From contig DEIC01000007.1 in NCBI GenBank assembly GCA_002352285.1, positions 10,136-27,522 on the forward strand: DNA of 17,387 nucleotides, read 5' to 3'. Every line of letters begins with the position of its first letter. The first letter of the stretch is position 1. Position numbers and translations under genes: made by a program. Below the pieces are notes generated by a model, which was given only the letters and a program-made list of their open reading frames with translations, searched no databases and was not told the DNA's origin. Below, in pieces: positions 1-6,396 of the stretch. The DNA is from Alphaproteobacteria bacterium UBA2784 (GTDB taxonomy: Bacteria > Pseudomonadota > Alphaproteobacteria > Micropepsales > Micropepsaceae).

Positions 1-282
1 GGCGCGATGGCGCGCGCCCGGGGCCTGCTTGCACTCGACCGCGATGTCTTTCTCGACAACGACATGAGCGCACCTGCGATCGGGGAGCGTCTGGCTGCGC
101 TCGAATTGATGGCGCGCCAGCGCAGCGTGGCGGTAGCGATTGGCCACCCGCATGAGGCGACACTGGATGCTCTTGAGGAATGGGTGAAGGGGCTCGGCGC
201 GCGCGGGCTGCGACTTGTGCGCCTTGCTGATGCCGCCGCAATCCGCTCGCTTTCAATCCGGCCGGTTGCGCTTGACCGGTGA
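1..282 (+). CDS. Divergent polysaccharide deacetylase family protein, C-terminal fragment
   Basis: This is the 3' end of a gene whose start lies before the window; the frame is open from base 1 and stops with TGA at 280-282. The visible part (about 93 residues) contains LDRDVFLDND and, about 40 residues later, AIGHPHEATLDALEEW. These match, from memory, the C-terminal part of the divergent polysaccharide deacetylase family (Pfam PF04748, YibQ-like), a NodB-related fold usually secreted and linked to the cell envelope. The enzymatic activity of this family is poorly established, so I give no substrate and no gene symbol. The ATG at 7 is internal, not a start, because homology continues through it. 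The last 30 bases overlap the end of trpE on the opposite strand. Confidence 0.75.
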   Translation, partial: GAMARARGLLALDRDVFLDNDMSAPAIGERLAALELMARQRSVAVAIGHPHEATLDALEEWVKGLGARGLRLVRLADAAAIRSLSIRPVALDR

Positions 283-1791
283 GACGAACTGGATTGCGTC
301 TTCGGCAGCCCGGATCAGCGCCTTCGACTTGTTGATGGTCTCCATGTATTCGGCTTGCGGGTCACTGTCGGCGACAACGCCGCCTCCTGCCTGCACATAC
401 ATGGTGCCGTCCTTGATGACGGCGGTGCGCAGCACGATGCACGTATCCATACTGCCATCGGCGCCAATATAGCCGACCGCGCCCGCATAGATGCCGCGCC
501 GCTCGCGCTCCAGCTCGTCGATGATTTCCATCGCGCGCACTTTGGGTGCGCCGGTCAGCGTTCCCGCCGGAAATCCGGCAACCAGCGCATCAATCGCATC
601 CTTGCCCGGCGCAATGTCGCCTTCGACATTGGAGACGATGTGCATCACATGGCTGTAGCGCTCGATGATGAACTGCTCCGTCACCCGCACACTGCCGGTT
701 TCGACAACGCGCCCGACATCGTTGCGGCCAAGATCCAGAAGCATGAGGTGCTCGGCGCGCTCCTTCGGATCGGCGATCAGCCTGGCGGCAAGGTCAGCAT
801 CTTCCGCCGCATTGGCGCCGCGCGGTGCGGTGCCGGCGATCGGGCGGATTGTCACCTTGCCATTGCGCAGCCGGACAAGGATTTCAGGGCTGGAGCCCAC
901 TACCGCATAGCCCGGAAAGTTGAGAAAGAACAGGAACGGCGACGGATTGAGCCGCCGCAGCGAGCGGTAGAGCGAAAATGGCGGCAGCGCAAAGGGCAGC
1001 CGGAAGCGCTGGCTGGGCACAACCTGGAACACATCGCCCGCGCGGATATACTCCTTCGCCCGTTCGACAACGGCGAGATAATCCGCATGCGACGTATTTG
1101 AGACGGCGCTTTCGGCCAGTACGGGCACAGCGTCCGGAACGATTGTCTCTGGCAGCGCGCCTGATAGCCGTGCCTCCGCCTCGTCAAGACGCAGCATGGC
1201 TGCCGCATAGGCCTCGGCCGCGCTGGCATCGGGCCGGGGCCATGCAATGGTGACGATCAAAAGCTCGTCGCGCACATTGTCGAACACGCAGATGATGCTG
1301 GGCCGCACCATGACGGCATCAGGCACAAGAAGCACATCCGGGTTTTTGTCCGGCAGCTTCTCCATCTCGCGCACCATGTCATAGCCGAGATAGCCAAAGA
1401 GCCCGGCCACCATCGGCGGCATCCCCTCGGGCAGCTTGAGACGGCAGGCGGCGGTGAGTGATCGAAGAGATTCAAGCGGGCGCGCAGGCTCGCGCACGAA
1501 GGGTTTGCCGAATGCGGCTGTCTCGGCCACACCGTTCTTGCAGCGCCAGACAAGGTCGGGCGCCATGGCGATGATCGAATAGCGGCCCCGCGTCTCGCCG
1601 CCCTGAACGCTTTCGAGCAGGAATGAATAGGGAAGGTCCGGTCCCAGCTTCAGAAAGGCCGAGACAGGCGTTTCCAGATCGGCAATCCGCCGCCGGAAGA
1701 AAAGGGCGGGCGTCTTTTTCGCCCAACCCTTCTCAAACTCGGCAAAGCCGGGATTGGCAGCCACAGGGTCAAAAGCGCCGTCCGCCGTCAC
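253..1791 (-). CDS. trpE: Anthranilate synthase component I
   Basis: This 512-residue protein, of normal length for the family, converts chorismate to anthranilate, the first committed step of tryptophan synthesis; ammonia comes from a TrpG glutaminase that is not in this window. The N-terminal domain has LLES-x10-S (residues 58-72), the tryptophan feedback-inhibition element. The chorismate-binding domain fills the C-terminal half, with GDVFQVVPSQRF, RPIAGTAPRG, LDLGRNDVGRV, FPAGTLTGAPKVRAMEIID and YVQAGGGVVADSDP. The LLES element and TrpE-like N-terminus favour TrpE over PabB. The start is GTG at 1791-1789, four bases inside the end of ppiD (GTGA overlap), with GGGGAA five bases upstream, which suggests coupled translation. 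No trpG follows; the next gene faces it and overlaps its end by 30 bases. Confidence 0.95.
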   Translation of the reverse strand: MTADGAFDPVAANPGFAEFEKGWAKKTPALFFRRRIADLETPVSAFLKLGPDLPYSFLLESVQGGETRGRYSIIAMAPDLVWRCKNGVAETAAFGKPFVREPARPLESLRSLTAACRLKLPEGMPPMVAGLFGYLGYDMVREMEKLPDKNPDVLLVPDAVMVRPSIICVFDNVRDELLIVTIAWPRPDASAAEAYAAAMLRLDEAEARLSGALPETIVPDAVPVLAESAVSNTSHADYLAVVERAKEYIRAGDVFQVVPSQRFRLPFALPPFSLYRSLRRLNPSPFLFFLNFPGYAVVGSSPEILVRLRNGKVTIRPIAGTAPRGANAAEDADLAARLIADPKERAEHLMLLDLGRNDVGRVVETGSVRVTEQFIIERYSHVMHIVSNVEGDIAPGKDAIDALVAGFPAGTLTGAPKVRAMEIIDELERERRGIYAGAVGYIGADGSMDTCIVLRTAVIKDGTMYVQAGGGVVADSDPQAEYMETINKSKALIRAAEDAIQFVSPVKRNRPD

Positions 1792-3704
1792 CTGTTCCCC
1801 GCATTGGCGATGGCTGCAAGCTCGGCAGAGTTTACTTCCGTCCCCATTGCCGCCTCGATGTCCGAGATGAAGAGCGCCAACAGATCGCCAGCCAGACTTT
1901 GGGCAGTTTGCCCGCCAAGTTCGGCAAGGCGGGTGTCACCCTCGGGCGCGGCCGCAAATGAGACACTGGTGGCGCGTGCCACAACCATCAGCGGCACCGG
2001 CCCCTCATCGGAACCTTCCGGCGCCAGCCTGGCATTGGGGGTCGTGATCCACTGGCCGGGCTTTGCGCGGAACAGCAGATTGACGGCGCCAGCGGGCAGA
2101 TCATCGGTCGCCGTTGTGCGGCTCACATCTGCAAGGGACGTCAGCCGCACATTATACGTGCGCAGCATGTCCGCCATGTCCTCGCCAGACGCGGCGCGGG
2201 CCGCAAGATCGGCGGCCAGATCATTGAGGCGCTTGCCGGTATCGGCGACCCGCCACGCCTCAAGCACCTGCTGGCGGATTTCCGAAAGCGGTTTGGTGGC
2301 GGGCGGCGTGATGCCGTCAAGCCGCACCGCATAAAGGATGCTGTCCTGCGTCAGGAGCGTTTCGCTCTCCTGCCCCGCATCAAGCGCAAAAACTTCCTGC
2401 AGGAAACGCGGATCGCCGGGAATGCCGGTGACGACAGCACCCGCAGGGTCATTGCCAGCTGCGTCCATCGCCGCAACGTTGAGCAGCTTGAGATTCAGCC
2501 GTTGCGCAATTTCCTCAAACGGTGTGCGCGCGCCGCGCGCATCTTCAATTGCCTCGAAGATCGGATCGAGTTCCTCCTGCGCCTTGCGGCGGCGCAAGGC
2601 GGCCACGATCTCATCGCGCATGTCGGCAAGCGTCTTCTCCTCGCCGGGTGTGATCGACACAACGCGCAGGATCACCCAGCCGAACTGGGCCTCGGCCGCC
2701 GGTGTCGTGGTGCCCGCGGCAACTTCAAACGCAACGGCGGGAACAAGCGGGTCGCCCTTGGGCACTTCACCAAGGCTCAAATCTTCCGGTGTCAGACCGC
2801 GTTCGGCAGCAATCGCATCGAAGCTCTCGCCCGCTGCCATGCGTGCGGCGGCGGCTTCCGCCTCTTCCCTGGTGGGGAAGACGATCTGGTCCAGTGTGCG
2901 CTTCTCGGGCCTGCTGAAGCGCGCCCGTGTTGCCTCCCACGCCGCGGCCACTTCCTCGTCGGTCACGACAATGGCTTCACCCAGCTGATCGGGGCCAATC
3001 GCGATCATCGTAAAGGAGCGATACTCGGGCGTGCGGAAAATGCCGGCGTTCTCTGCCAGATAGGCCTCAAGCACGGCGTCATCGGGATCACCGGCTTCGG
3101 CAAGGGCTTCGGGCGTCAGTACGGCAAACTCGACCGCACGCCGCTCGTCCTCGTGGCGGCGCAGCGCCAGCACATAGCCTGACGGCGCGCGCGTGCCCGC
3201 AAGGATGGCCGAAACGAGTTGCTGGCGAACCACGTCAAGGCGGAACCGGTTCTCAAACTCCTGCTGCGATATGTTCATGCGCTGCAGGTACTGATTGAAC
3301 GTATTGATGTCGAATGACCCGTCAATGGCCTGAAAGCCCTGGAGGCTTGTGATGATGCGGCGCAGCGTGTCGTTGCCAACGCGCAAACCCATGTCCTTTG
3401 CGTGAATGTCAAGCGCGCGCTGCGCCATCAGCCGTTCCAGCACGTCGCGGTCATAACCAACCTCGTGGGCTTGCGCGACCGAGATTTCGAGGCCCTGCTG
3501 CTGGCGCAGGCGCTGGAGATCCTCGCGCAAGGCGCGGTCAAACTCCTGGGTTGAGATTTCCGTATCGCCGACAACAGCCACCACCCGCTCTGACGAGCCC
3601 GTAAAGACGTCGCCAATGCCGAAGAGGGCAAAGCTCATCACAAGCACGCCAATGAACAACGCGGCGACCCAGGTTTTGGACGCCCGGCGCATGGTCTCAA
3701 GCAT
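1788..3704 (-). CDS. ppiD: PpiD-like membrane-anchored peptidyl-prolyl cis-trans isomerase (SurA N-terminal domain)
   Basis: The 638-residue protein begins with a short basic cytoplasmic tail (METMRRASKTW) and one membrane segment at about residues 13-33, then a periplasmic SurA-type N-terminal chaperone domain starting at VVAVVGDTEISTQEFDRAL. A parvulin-like PPIase domain follows around residues 245-380, containing RTLDQIVFPTREEAEAAA, LGEVPKGDPLVPAVAFEV and FGWVILRVV. The layout is that of E. coli PpiD, which assists folding of exported proteins at the Sec translocon. The parvulin core looks weakly conserved, so isomerase activity is uncertain. I start at ATG 3704-3702, where PpiD-like sequence begins; an upstream in-frame ATG at 3803 adds 33 residues without family character. 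The gene is first of a two-gene unit with trpE and diverges from tpiA. Confidence 0.9.
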   Translation of the reverse strand: MLETMRRASKTWVAALFIGVLVMSFALFGIGDVFTGSSERVVAVVGDTEISTQEFDRALREDLQRLRQQQGLEISVAQAHEVGYDRDVLERLMAQRALDIHAKDMGLRVGNDTLRRIITSLQGFQAIDGSFDINTFNQYLQRMNISQQEFENRFRLDVVRQQLVSAILAGTRAPSGYVLALRRHEDERRAVEFAVLTPEALAEAGDPDDAVLEAYLAENAGIFRTPEYRSFTMIAIGPDQLGEAIVVTDEEVAAAWEATRARFSRPEKRTLDQIVFPTREEAEAAAARMAAGESFDAIAAERGLTPEDLSLGEVPKGDPLVPAVAFEVAAGTTTPAAEAQFGWVILRVVSITPGEEKTLADMRDEIVAALRRRKAQEELDPIFEAIEDARGARTPFEEIAQRLNLKLLNVAAMDAAGNDPAGAVVTGIPGDPRFLQEVFALDAGQESETLLTQDSILYAVRLDGITPPATKPLSEIRQQVLEAWRVADTGKRLNDLAADLAARAASGEDMADMLRTYNVRLTSLADVSRTTATDDLPAGAVNLLFRAKPGQWITTPNARLAPEGSDEGPVPLMVVARATSVSFAAAPEGDTRLAELGGQTAQSLAGDLLALFISDIEAAMGTEVNSAELAAIANAGNR

Positions 3705-3779
3705 GGTCTTCGTTTCGCTGTCGCAAGAGGAAGGGCGGAAAGGACCGCCCGGATCGGGGCCGCACTTTAGGTGACGCAG

Positions 3780-3795
3780 CCTTGCCCCGGCAAGG
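3780..3795. repeat. Short inverted repeat in the ppiD/tpiA divergent region
   Basis: CCTTGCC (3780-3786) and GGCAAGG (3789-3795) form a perfect 7-base dyad with two bases between. It lies about 75 bases before the ppiD start. Its role is unknown: an operator or a leader hairpin for the minus-strand transcript are both possible. Confidence 0.4.
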
Positions 3796-3843
3796 TGGCG
3801 CAAGGGCGTGATGCATGCCGTCCCGATTGCAAATCGTCAAGGC

Positions 3844-3871
3844 TTGCGCCATCCATGGCAGGATCCATAAA
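3844..3871 (+). promoter_or_regulatory. Possible tpiA promoter
   Basis: TTGCGC (3844-3849) and CATAAA (3866-3871, four of six matches to TATAAT) are separated by 16 bases and lie about 35 bases before the tpiA start. This is a weak consensus match read by eye. A promoter must exist somewhere in this divergent gap, since ppiD runs the other way. Confidence 0.25.
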
Positions 3872-3889
3872 GGGCCATTGACCCTGCCA
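3856..3889. repeat. Inverted repeat overlapping the putative tpiA promoter
   Basis: TGGCAGG (3856-3862) is matched by CCTGCCA (3883-3889), a perfect 7-base dyad with 20 bases between. It encloses the -10-like element and reaches to just before the ribosome binding site of tpiA. It could be an operator or a 5' leader hairpin; nothing in the sequence decides between these or excludes chance. Confidence 0.3.
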
Positions 3890-3895
3890 AACGAC

Positions 3896-3899
3896 AGGA
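3896..3899 (+). promoter_or_regulatory. Ribosome binding site that decides the tpiA start
   Basis: AGGA ends seven bases before the ATG at 3907. The in-frame TTG at 3901 would lie only one base behind it, too close for initiation, so the ATG is preferred. Confidence 0.6.
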
Positions 3900-3906
3900 A
3901 TTGACC

Positions 3907-4725
3907 ATGCCCCGCTCCGCGCCCACCCCTGCGCCCAATAGTGTTGCCAGGCGCCGCAAACTTGCAGCCGGTAACTGGAAAATGAATGGCACGGCGGCAA
4001 GCCTGGCCGAGGTCAAGAAACTGAAATCCCTGATCCGCAAGGACCGGCTGGCGGCCGACATCCTGATTTGTCCGCCCGCAACACTGATTGAACGCCTCGC
4101 GCGAATGGCCAAGGGCAGCAAAGTTGCGGTTGGCGGTCAGGATTGCCATGCAAAGGAGCAGGGCGCATTCACGGGCGACGTCAGTGCCCCGATGCTGGCG
4201 GATGCGGGCGCATCGACGGTGATCGTCGGCCATTCGGAGCGCCGCACGCTCCACGCCGAGCGTGATGCCGACGTGCACGCCAAGGCCGAAGCGGCGCACC
4301 GCGCGGGCCTTGTCGCCATCATCTGTGTGGGTGAGACACTGGATGAGCGCTCGGCGGGCAAGGCCGATGACATCGTAAAGGGGCAGGTATCGCGAAGCGT
4401 GCCAGATGCCGCCACGCCCAAAAACACGATCATTGCTTATGAGCCAGTCTGGGCCATCGGAACAGGCAAGACCGCGACCGCTGCCGACATCGAGGCGATG
4501 CACCACACCATCCGCGAAACCCTGCGGGCCCGCTTTGGCGCTGCGGCGGATGCTTTCCGTATCCTTTACGGCGGTTCGGTGAAGGCGTCCAACGCCGCCG
4601 AAATCCTGCACGTGCCCGGCGTGGATGGCGCATTGGTAGGCGGCGCCAGCCTTTCCGCCGCAGAGTTTTACGAAATCATTAAGGCCGCCACCCCAAAGCG
4701 CCCGCGTTCCATCAAGGCAGCTTAA
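3907..4725 (+). CDS. tpiA: Triosephosphate isomerase
   Basis: The 272-residue enzyme interconverts dihydroxyacetone phosphate and glyceraldehyde 3-phosphate in glycolysis and gluconeogenesis. All catalytic residues are visible: Lys25 in AAGNWKMNG, His109 in VIVGHSERR and Glu179 in AYEPVWAIGTGKTA, the last followed by the mobile loop 6 sequence. ILYGGSVKASNAAEI and VDGALVGGASL provide the C-terminal phosphate-binding part. It is slightly longer than the usual 250 residues because of an N-terminal extension of about 17 residues rich in Pro, Ala and Arg, and a basic C-terminal tail (PKRPRSIKAA). The ATG at 3907 is chosen over the TTG at 3901 on ribosome-binding-site spacing. It is the first gene of the plus-strand run and diverges from ppiD. 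Confidence 0.96.
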   Translation: MPRSAPTPAPNSVARRRKLAAGNWKMNGTAASLAEVKKLKSLIRKDRLAADILICPPATLIERLARMAKGSKVAVGGQDCHAKEQGAFTGDVSAPMLADAGASTVIVGHSERRTLHAERDADVHAKAEAAHRAGLVAIICVGETLDERSAGKADDIVKGQVSRSVPDAATPKNTIIAYEPVWAIGTGKTATAADIEAMHHTIRETLRARFGAAADAFRILYGGSVKASNAAEILHVPGVDGALVGGASLSAAEFYEIIKAATPKRPRSIKAA

Positions 4726-4780
4726 AGACCTTCTCAGCCATTCTGACCCTCCCGAGGGACGTCCGGCAGAGAGGACGAGA

Positions 4781-5734
4781 GTGGCAGCTTCCTACCGATA
4801 TGATCTGGCCAACGCGCTTGTCTGCGATCCCGTCGCAGCCAATCGCATGGCCTCGCGCAACGCGCTCTTCGGCATGGGCTTCCGCAACATCGAGATGATC
4901 GGATCGTGCGACGATCTGCGCCAATGGCTGGGTGACAACGACACAGACCTGCTCGTCATCGAGGCATCGGAGAATATCGAGGAAGCCTGCCGCGTGATGC
5001 AGGAAATCCGGCAAGGCAAGACCGGCCGCAATCCGTTCCTGATCATCATTGCCACCACCTGGCAGACATCGGGCGAGATCGTGCGCGGTGTTGTGGGGGC
5101 AGGCGCAGATGATCTTCTGGTGCGCCCTTTTTCAGTGAAACAGGTTGCCGACCGCATCCGCACCCATGTCGATGCGCGCAAAGGATTTGTTGTAACCTCC
5201 GACTATATCGGCCCCGACCGTCGGCGCGATTCCCAGCGACCGTCAGACGCCCAGCTGATTGCGGTGCCAAACTCGCTGAAGCTGCGTGCGGCAGAAGGGC
5301 TTCCCGCACAGGCGGCAGCCGTGCTTGCTGCGCGTGCAATCGAGAAGAGCCGTTCGCTGGTCAATCTCGAAAAGATGCGCCGCTCTGCTTTCCAGATCGG
5401 CGTGCTGGCTGACTTCCTGAAAGAGGCCGCCAACACGGGTGCAAGCCCCGAAATGCGCCGCGCCGATGTCGAGCGTGTGCGCGCCCTCAACGAGGAACTC
5501 GCGCGCCGCGCTGCTGAATCCGGATTTGAGGGACTCAATGACCTTTGCGGCACGGTCACGAATGTCGTCAAATCCGTGGAGGAGGGCAAAGAGCAGGAAA
5601 AGAACGCCATCGTGCTCAGCCAGTTGGCGATTGCCATGCAGGTGGTCCTGACGCCGGACCGCACTGACCTCGACCATGAGGAAGAGTTGAAGCGCGTGCT
5701 GGCCAAAGTGCGCGCCCGCGGGCGAGCCACCTAG
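4781..5734 (+). CDS. Degenerate receiver-domain protein with C-terminal helical region, function unknown
   Basis: The first 130 or so residues follow the CheY-like receiver pattern: beta1 ALVCDP, beta3 TDLLVIEAS, beta4 LIIIATT, beta5 ADDLLVRPF. Key residues are changed. The phospho-acceptor Asp at the end of beta3 is Glu61, the conserved Lys after beta5 is Arg115, and only one acidic residue (Asp16) is seen in the metal-binding pair after beta1. Thr92/Thr93 occupy the switch position. After the receiver comes YIGPDRRRD (about residues 143-151), a linker motif I recall from uncharacterised alphaproteobacterial receiver proteins, and then a helix-rich region of about 160 residues with no domain I recognise and no DNA-binding, GGDEF or kinase signature. 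The GTG start at 4781 has AGAGGA five bases upstream. The gene sits 55 bases after tpiA. Phosphorylation-independent protein binding is inferred only. Confidence 0.75.
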   Translation: MAASYRYDLANALVCDPVAANRMASRNALFGMGFRNIEMIGSCDDLRQWLGDNDTDLLVIEASENIEEACRVMQEIRQGKTGRNPFLIIIATTWQTSGEIVRGVVGAGADDLLVRPFSVKQVADRIRTHVDARKGFVVTSDYIGPDRRRDSQRPSDAQLIAVPNSLKLRAAEGLPAQAAAVLAARAIEKSRSLVNLEKMRRSAFQIGVLADFLKEAANTGASPEMRRADVERVRALNEELARRAAESGFEGLNDLCGTVTNVVKSVEEGKEQEKNAIVLSQLAIAMQVVLTPDRTDLDHEEELKRVLAKVRARGRAT

Positions 5735-5777
5735 CGGCGTCCAACTCCCTGATCCGCCTGACAATATCGGAGCTGCA

Positions 5778-5794
5778 ACCCGGCCTTGCCGGGT
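5778..5794 (+). terminator. Hairpin between the receiver-like gene and secG, weak terminator candidate
   Basis: ACCCGGC (5778-5784) and GCCGGGT (5788-5794) form a perfect, GC-rich 7-base stem with a CTT loop, 44 bases after the stop of the upstream gene. It is followed by GAAAGG rather than a run of T, so it is not a standard intrinsic terminator. It could instead protect a transcript end or reduce read-through into secG. Confidence 0.3.
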
Positions 5795-5869
5795 GAAAGG
5801 GGCTGCGCTAGAAGGCGCGCTTCGCAAATGCGGCCCTTAAGGCCCCCCTTCGCCGGACCGATATCCCCC

Positions 5870-6304
5870 ATGGAAGTGATCGTTCTCGTCATCCACCTCT
5901 TTCTTGCGCTCGCGCTGATCGGCGTCGTGCTGATCCAGCGCTCGGACGGCAGCGCGCTTGGCGGACTGGGTGGTGGCAGTTCGGGCAGCCTCTTGTCGGC
6001 GCGTGGCGCGGGCAATGTGCTGACACGCACCACGGCAATTATCGGGGCAGCCTTTATCGTTACGTCGATCACGCTGACGATTCTTGCGCGCGTGACACAA
6101 CCCGAAACGATTGTGCCTGTCGAGCCGGTGTCGGCGCCACCTTCTGACCCGTTCATTCCGATGGGCGGTGAATCGGCGCCACCGGTCACGCCGCCTGTTG
6201 ATGCAGCACCCGAAACGCCGCCGCCGGCAACACCGGAAACGGCGCCCGATTCGGCAGCCGAACCGGCGCCTGCACCGGCAGAGCCGCCGCCCGCGACGCC
6301 CTAA
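5870..6304 (+). CDS. secG: Protein-export membrane protein SecG
   Basis: SecG is the small non-essential partner of SecYE in the inner-membrane protein translocase. The 144-residue product shows two membrane segments, at about residues 2-22 (VIVLVIHLFLALALIGVVLI) and 52-72 (TTAIIGAAFIVTSITLTILA), joined by the family hallmark loop QRSDGSALGGLGGGSSGSLL. After residue 75 there is a long tail dominated by Pro, Ala, Glu and Thr, low in complexity and probably unstructured; it makes the protein longer than E. coli SecG (about 110 residues). The ATG at 5870 starts directly at the first membrane helix. An earlier in-frame ATG at 5786 adds 28 residues that do not resemble SecG. No strong ribosome binding site is visible. 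Confidence 0.93.
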   Translation: MEVIVLVIHLFLALALIGVVLIQRSDGSALGGLGGGSSGSLLSARGAGNVLTRTTAIIGAAFIVTSITLTILARVTQPETIVPVEPVSAPPSDPFIPMGGESAPPVTPPVDAAPETPPPATPETAPDSAAEPAPAPAEPPPATP

Positions 6305-6353
6305 GTCAGCACAAATCCGAGTTGTTTGGCCGCAGACACGCGGTAGTCATCCT

Positions 6354-6382
6354 TTTTCTTGCCCGGCGCAAAGCCGTATGAT
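6354..6382 (+). promoter_or_regulatory. Possible pyrG promoter
   Basis: TATGAT (6377-6382) matches five of six -10 consensus bases and ends 14 bases before the pyrG ATG. A poor -35 candidate, TTTTCT (6354-6359), lies 17 bases upstream. Transcription from here would start about eight bases before the ATG, giving a very short leader. This is read by eye. Confidence 0.25.
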
Positions 6383-6396
6383 TATGGTGCAAGCCC

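Noticed and set aside
355..1101. A 248-codon plus-strand frame inside trpE
   Set aside because: Antisense shadow of trpE with Arg/Ala/His-rich composition and no family similarity.
2502..3182. A 226-codon plus-strand frame inside ppiD
   Set aside because: Antisense to the periplasmic part of ppiD, with no domain similarity.
3705..3803. N-terminal extension of PpiD by 33 residues
   Set aside because: The extension places a non-conserved Pro/Arg-rich segment before the typical short cytoplasmic tail and membrane anchor; the ATG at 3704 fits the family layout.
3812..3840. A TTGACG -35-like box for ppiD on the minus strand (plus positions 3835-3840)
   Set aside because: The -35 match is good, but the bases 17-18 away (CATGCA or ATGCAT) match only two of six -10 positions, so I do not call a promoter.
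3697..4611. A 304-codon minus-strand frame opposite tpiA
   Set aside because: It overlaps the certain tpiA gene almost completely, crosses the divergent promoter region and has no recognisable domain.
4747..4758. Short CCCTC/GAGGG dyad between tpiA and the receiver-like gene
   Set aside because: Realistically only a four-pair stem with a four-base loop, with no T-run; expected by chance in GC-rich DNA.
6330..6360. Possible secG terminator (short CCGC/GCGG stem followed later by a T-rich run)
   Set aside because: The stem has only four pairs, and about nine bases separate it from the T-run, so it does not fit an intrinsic terminator.
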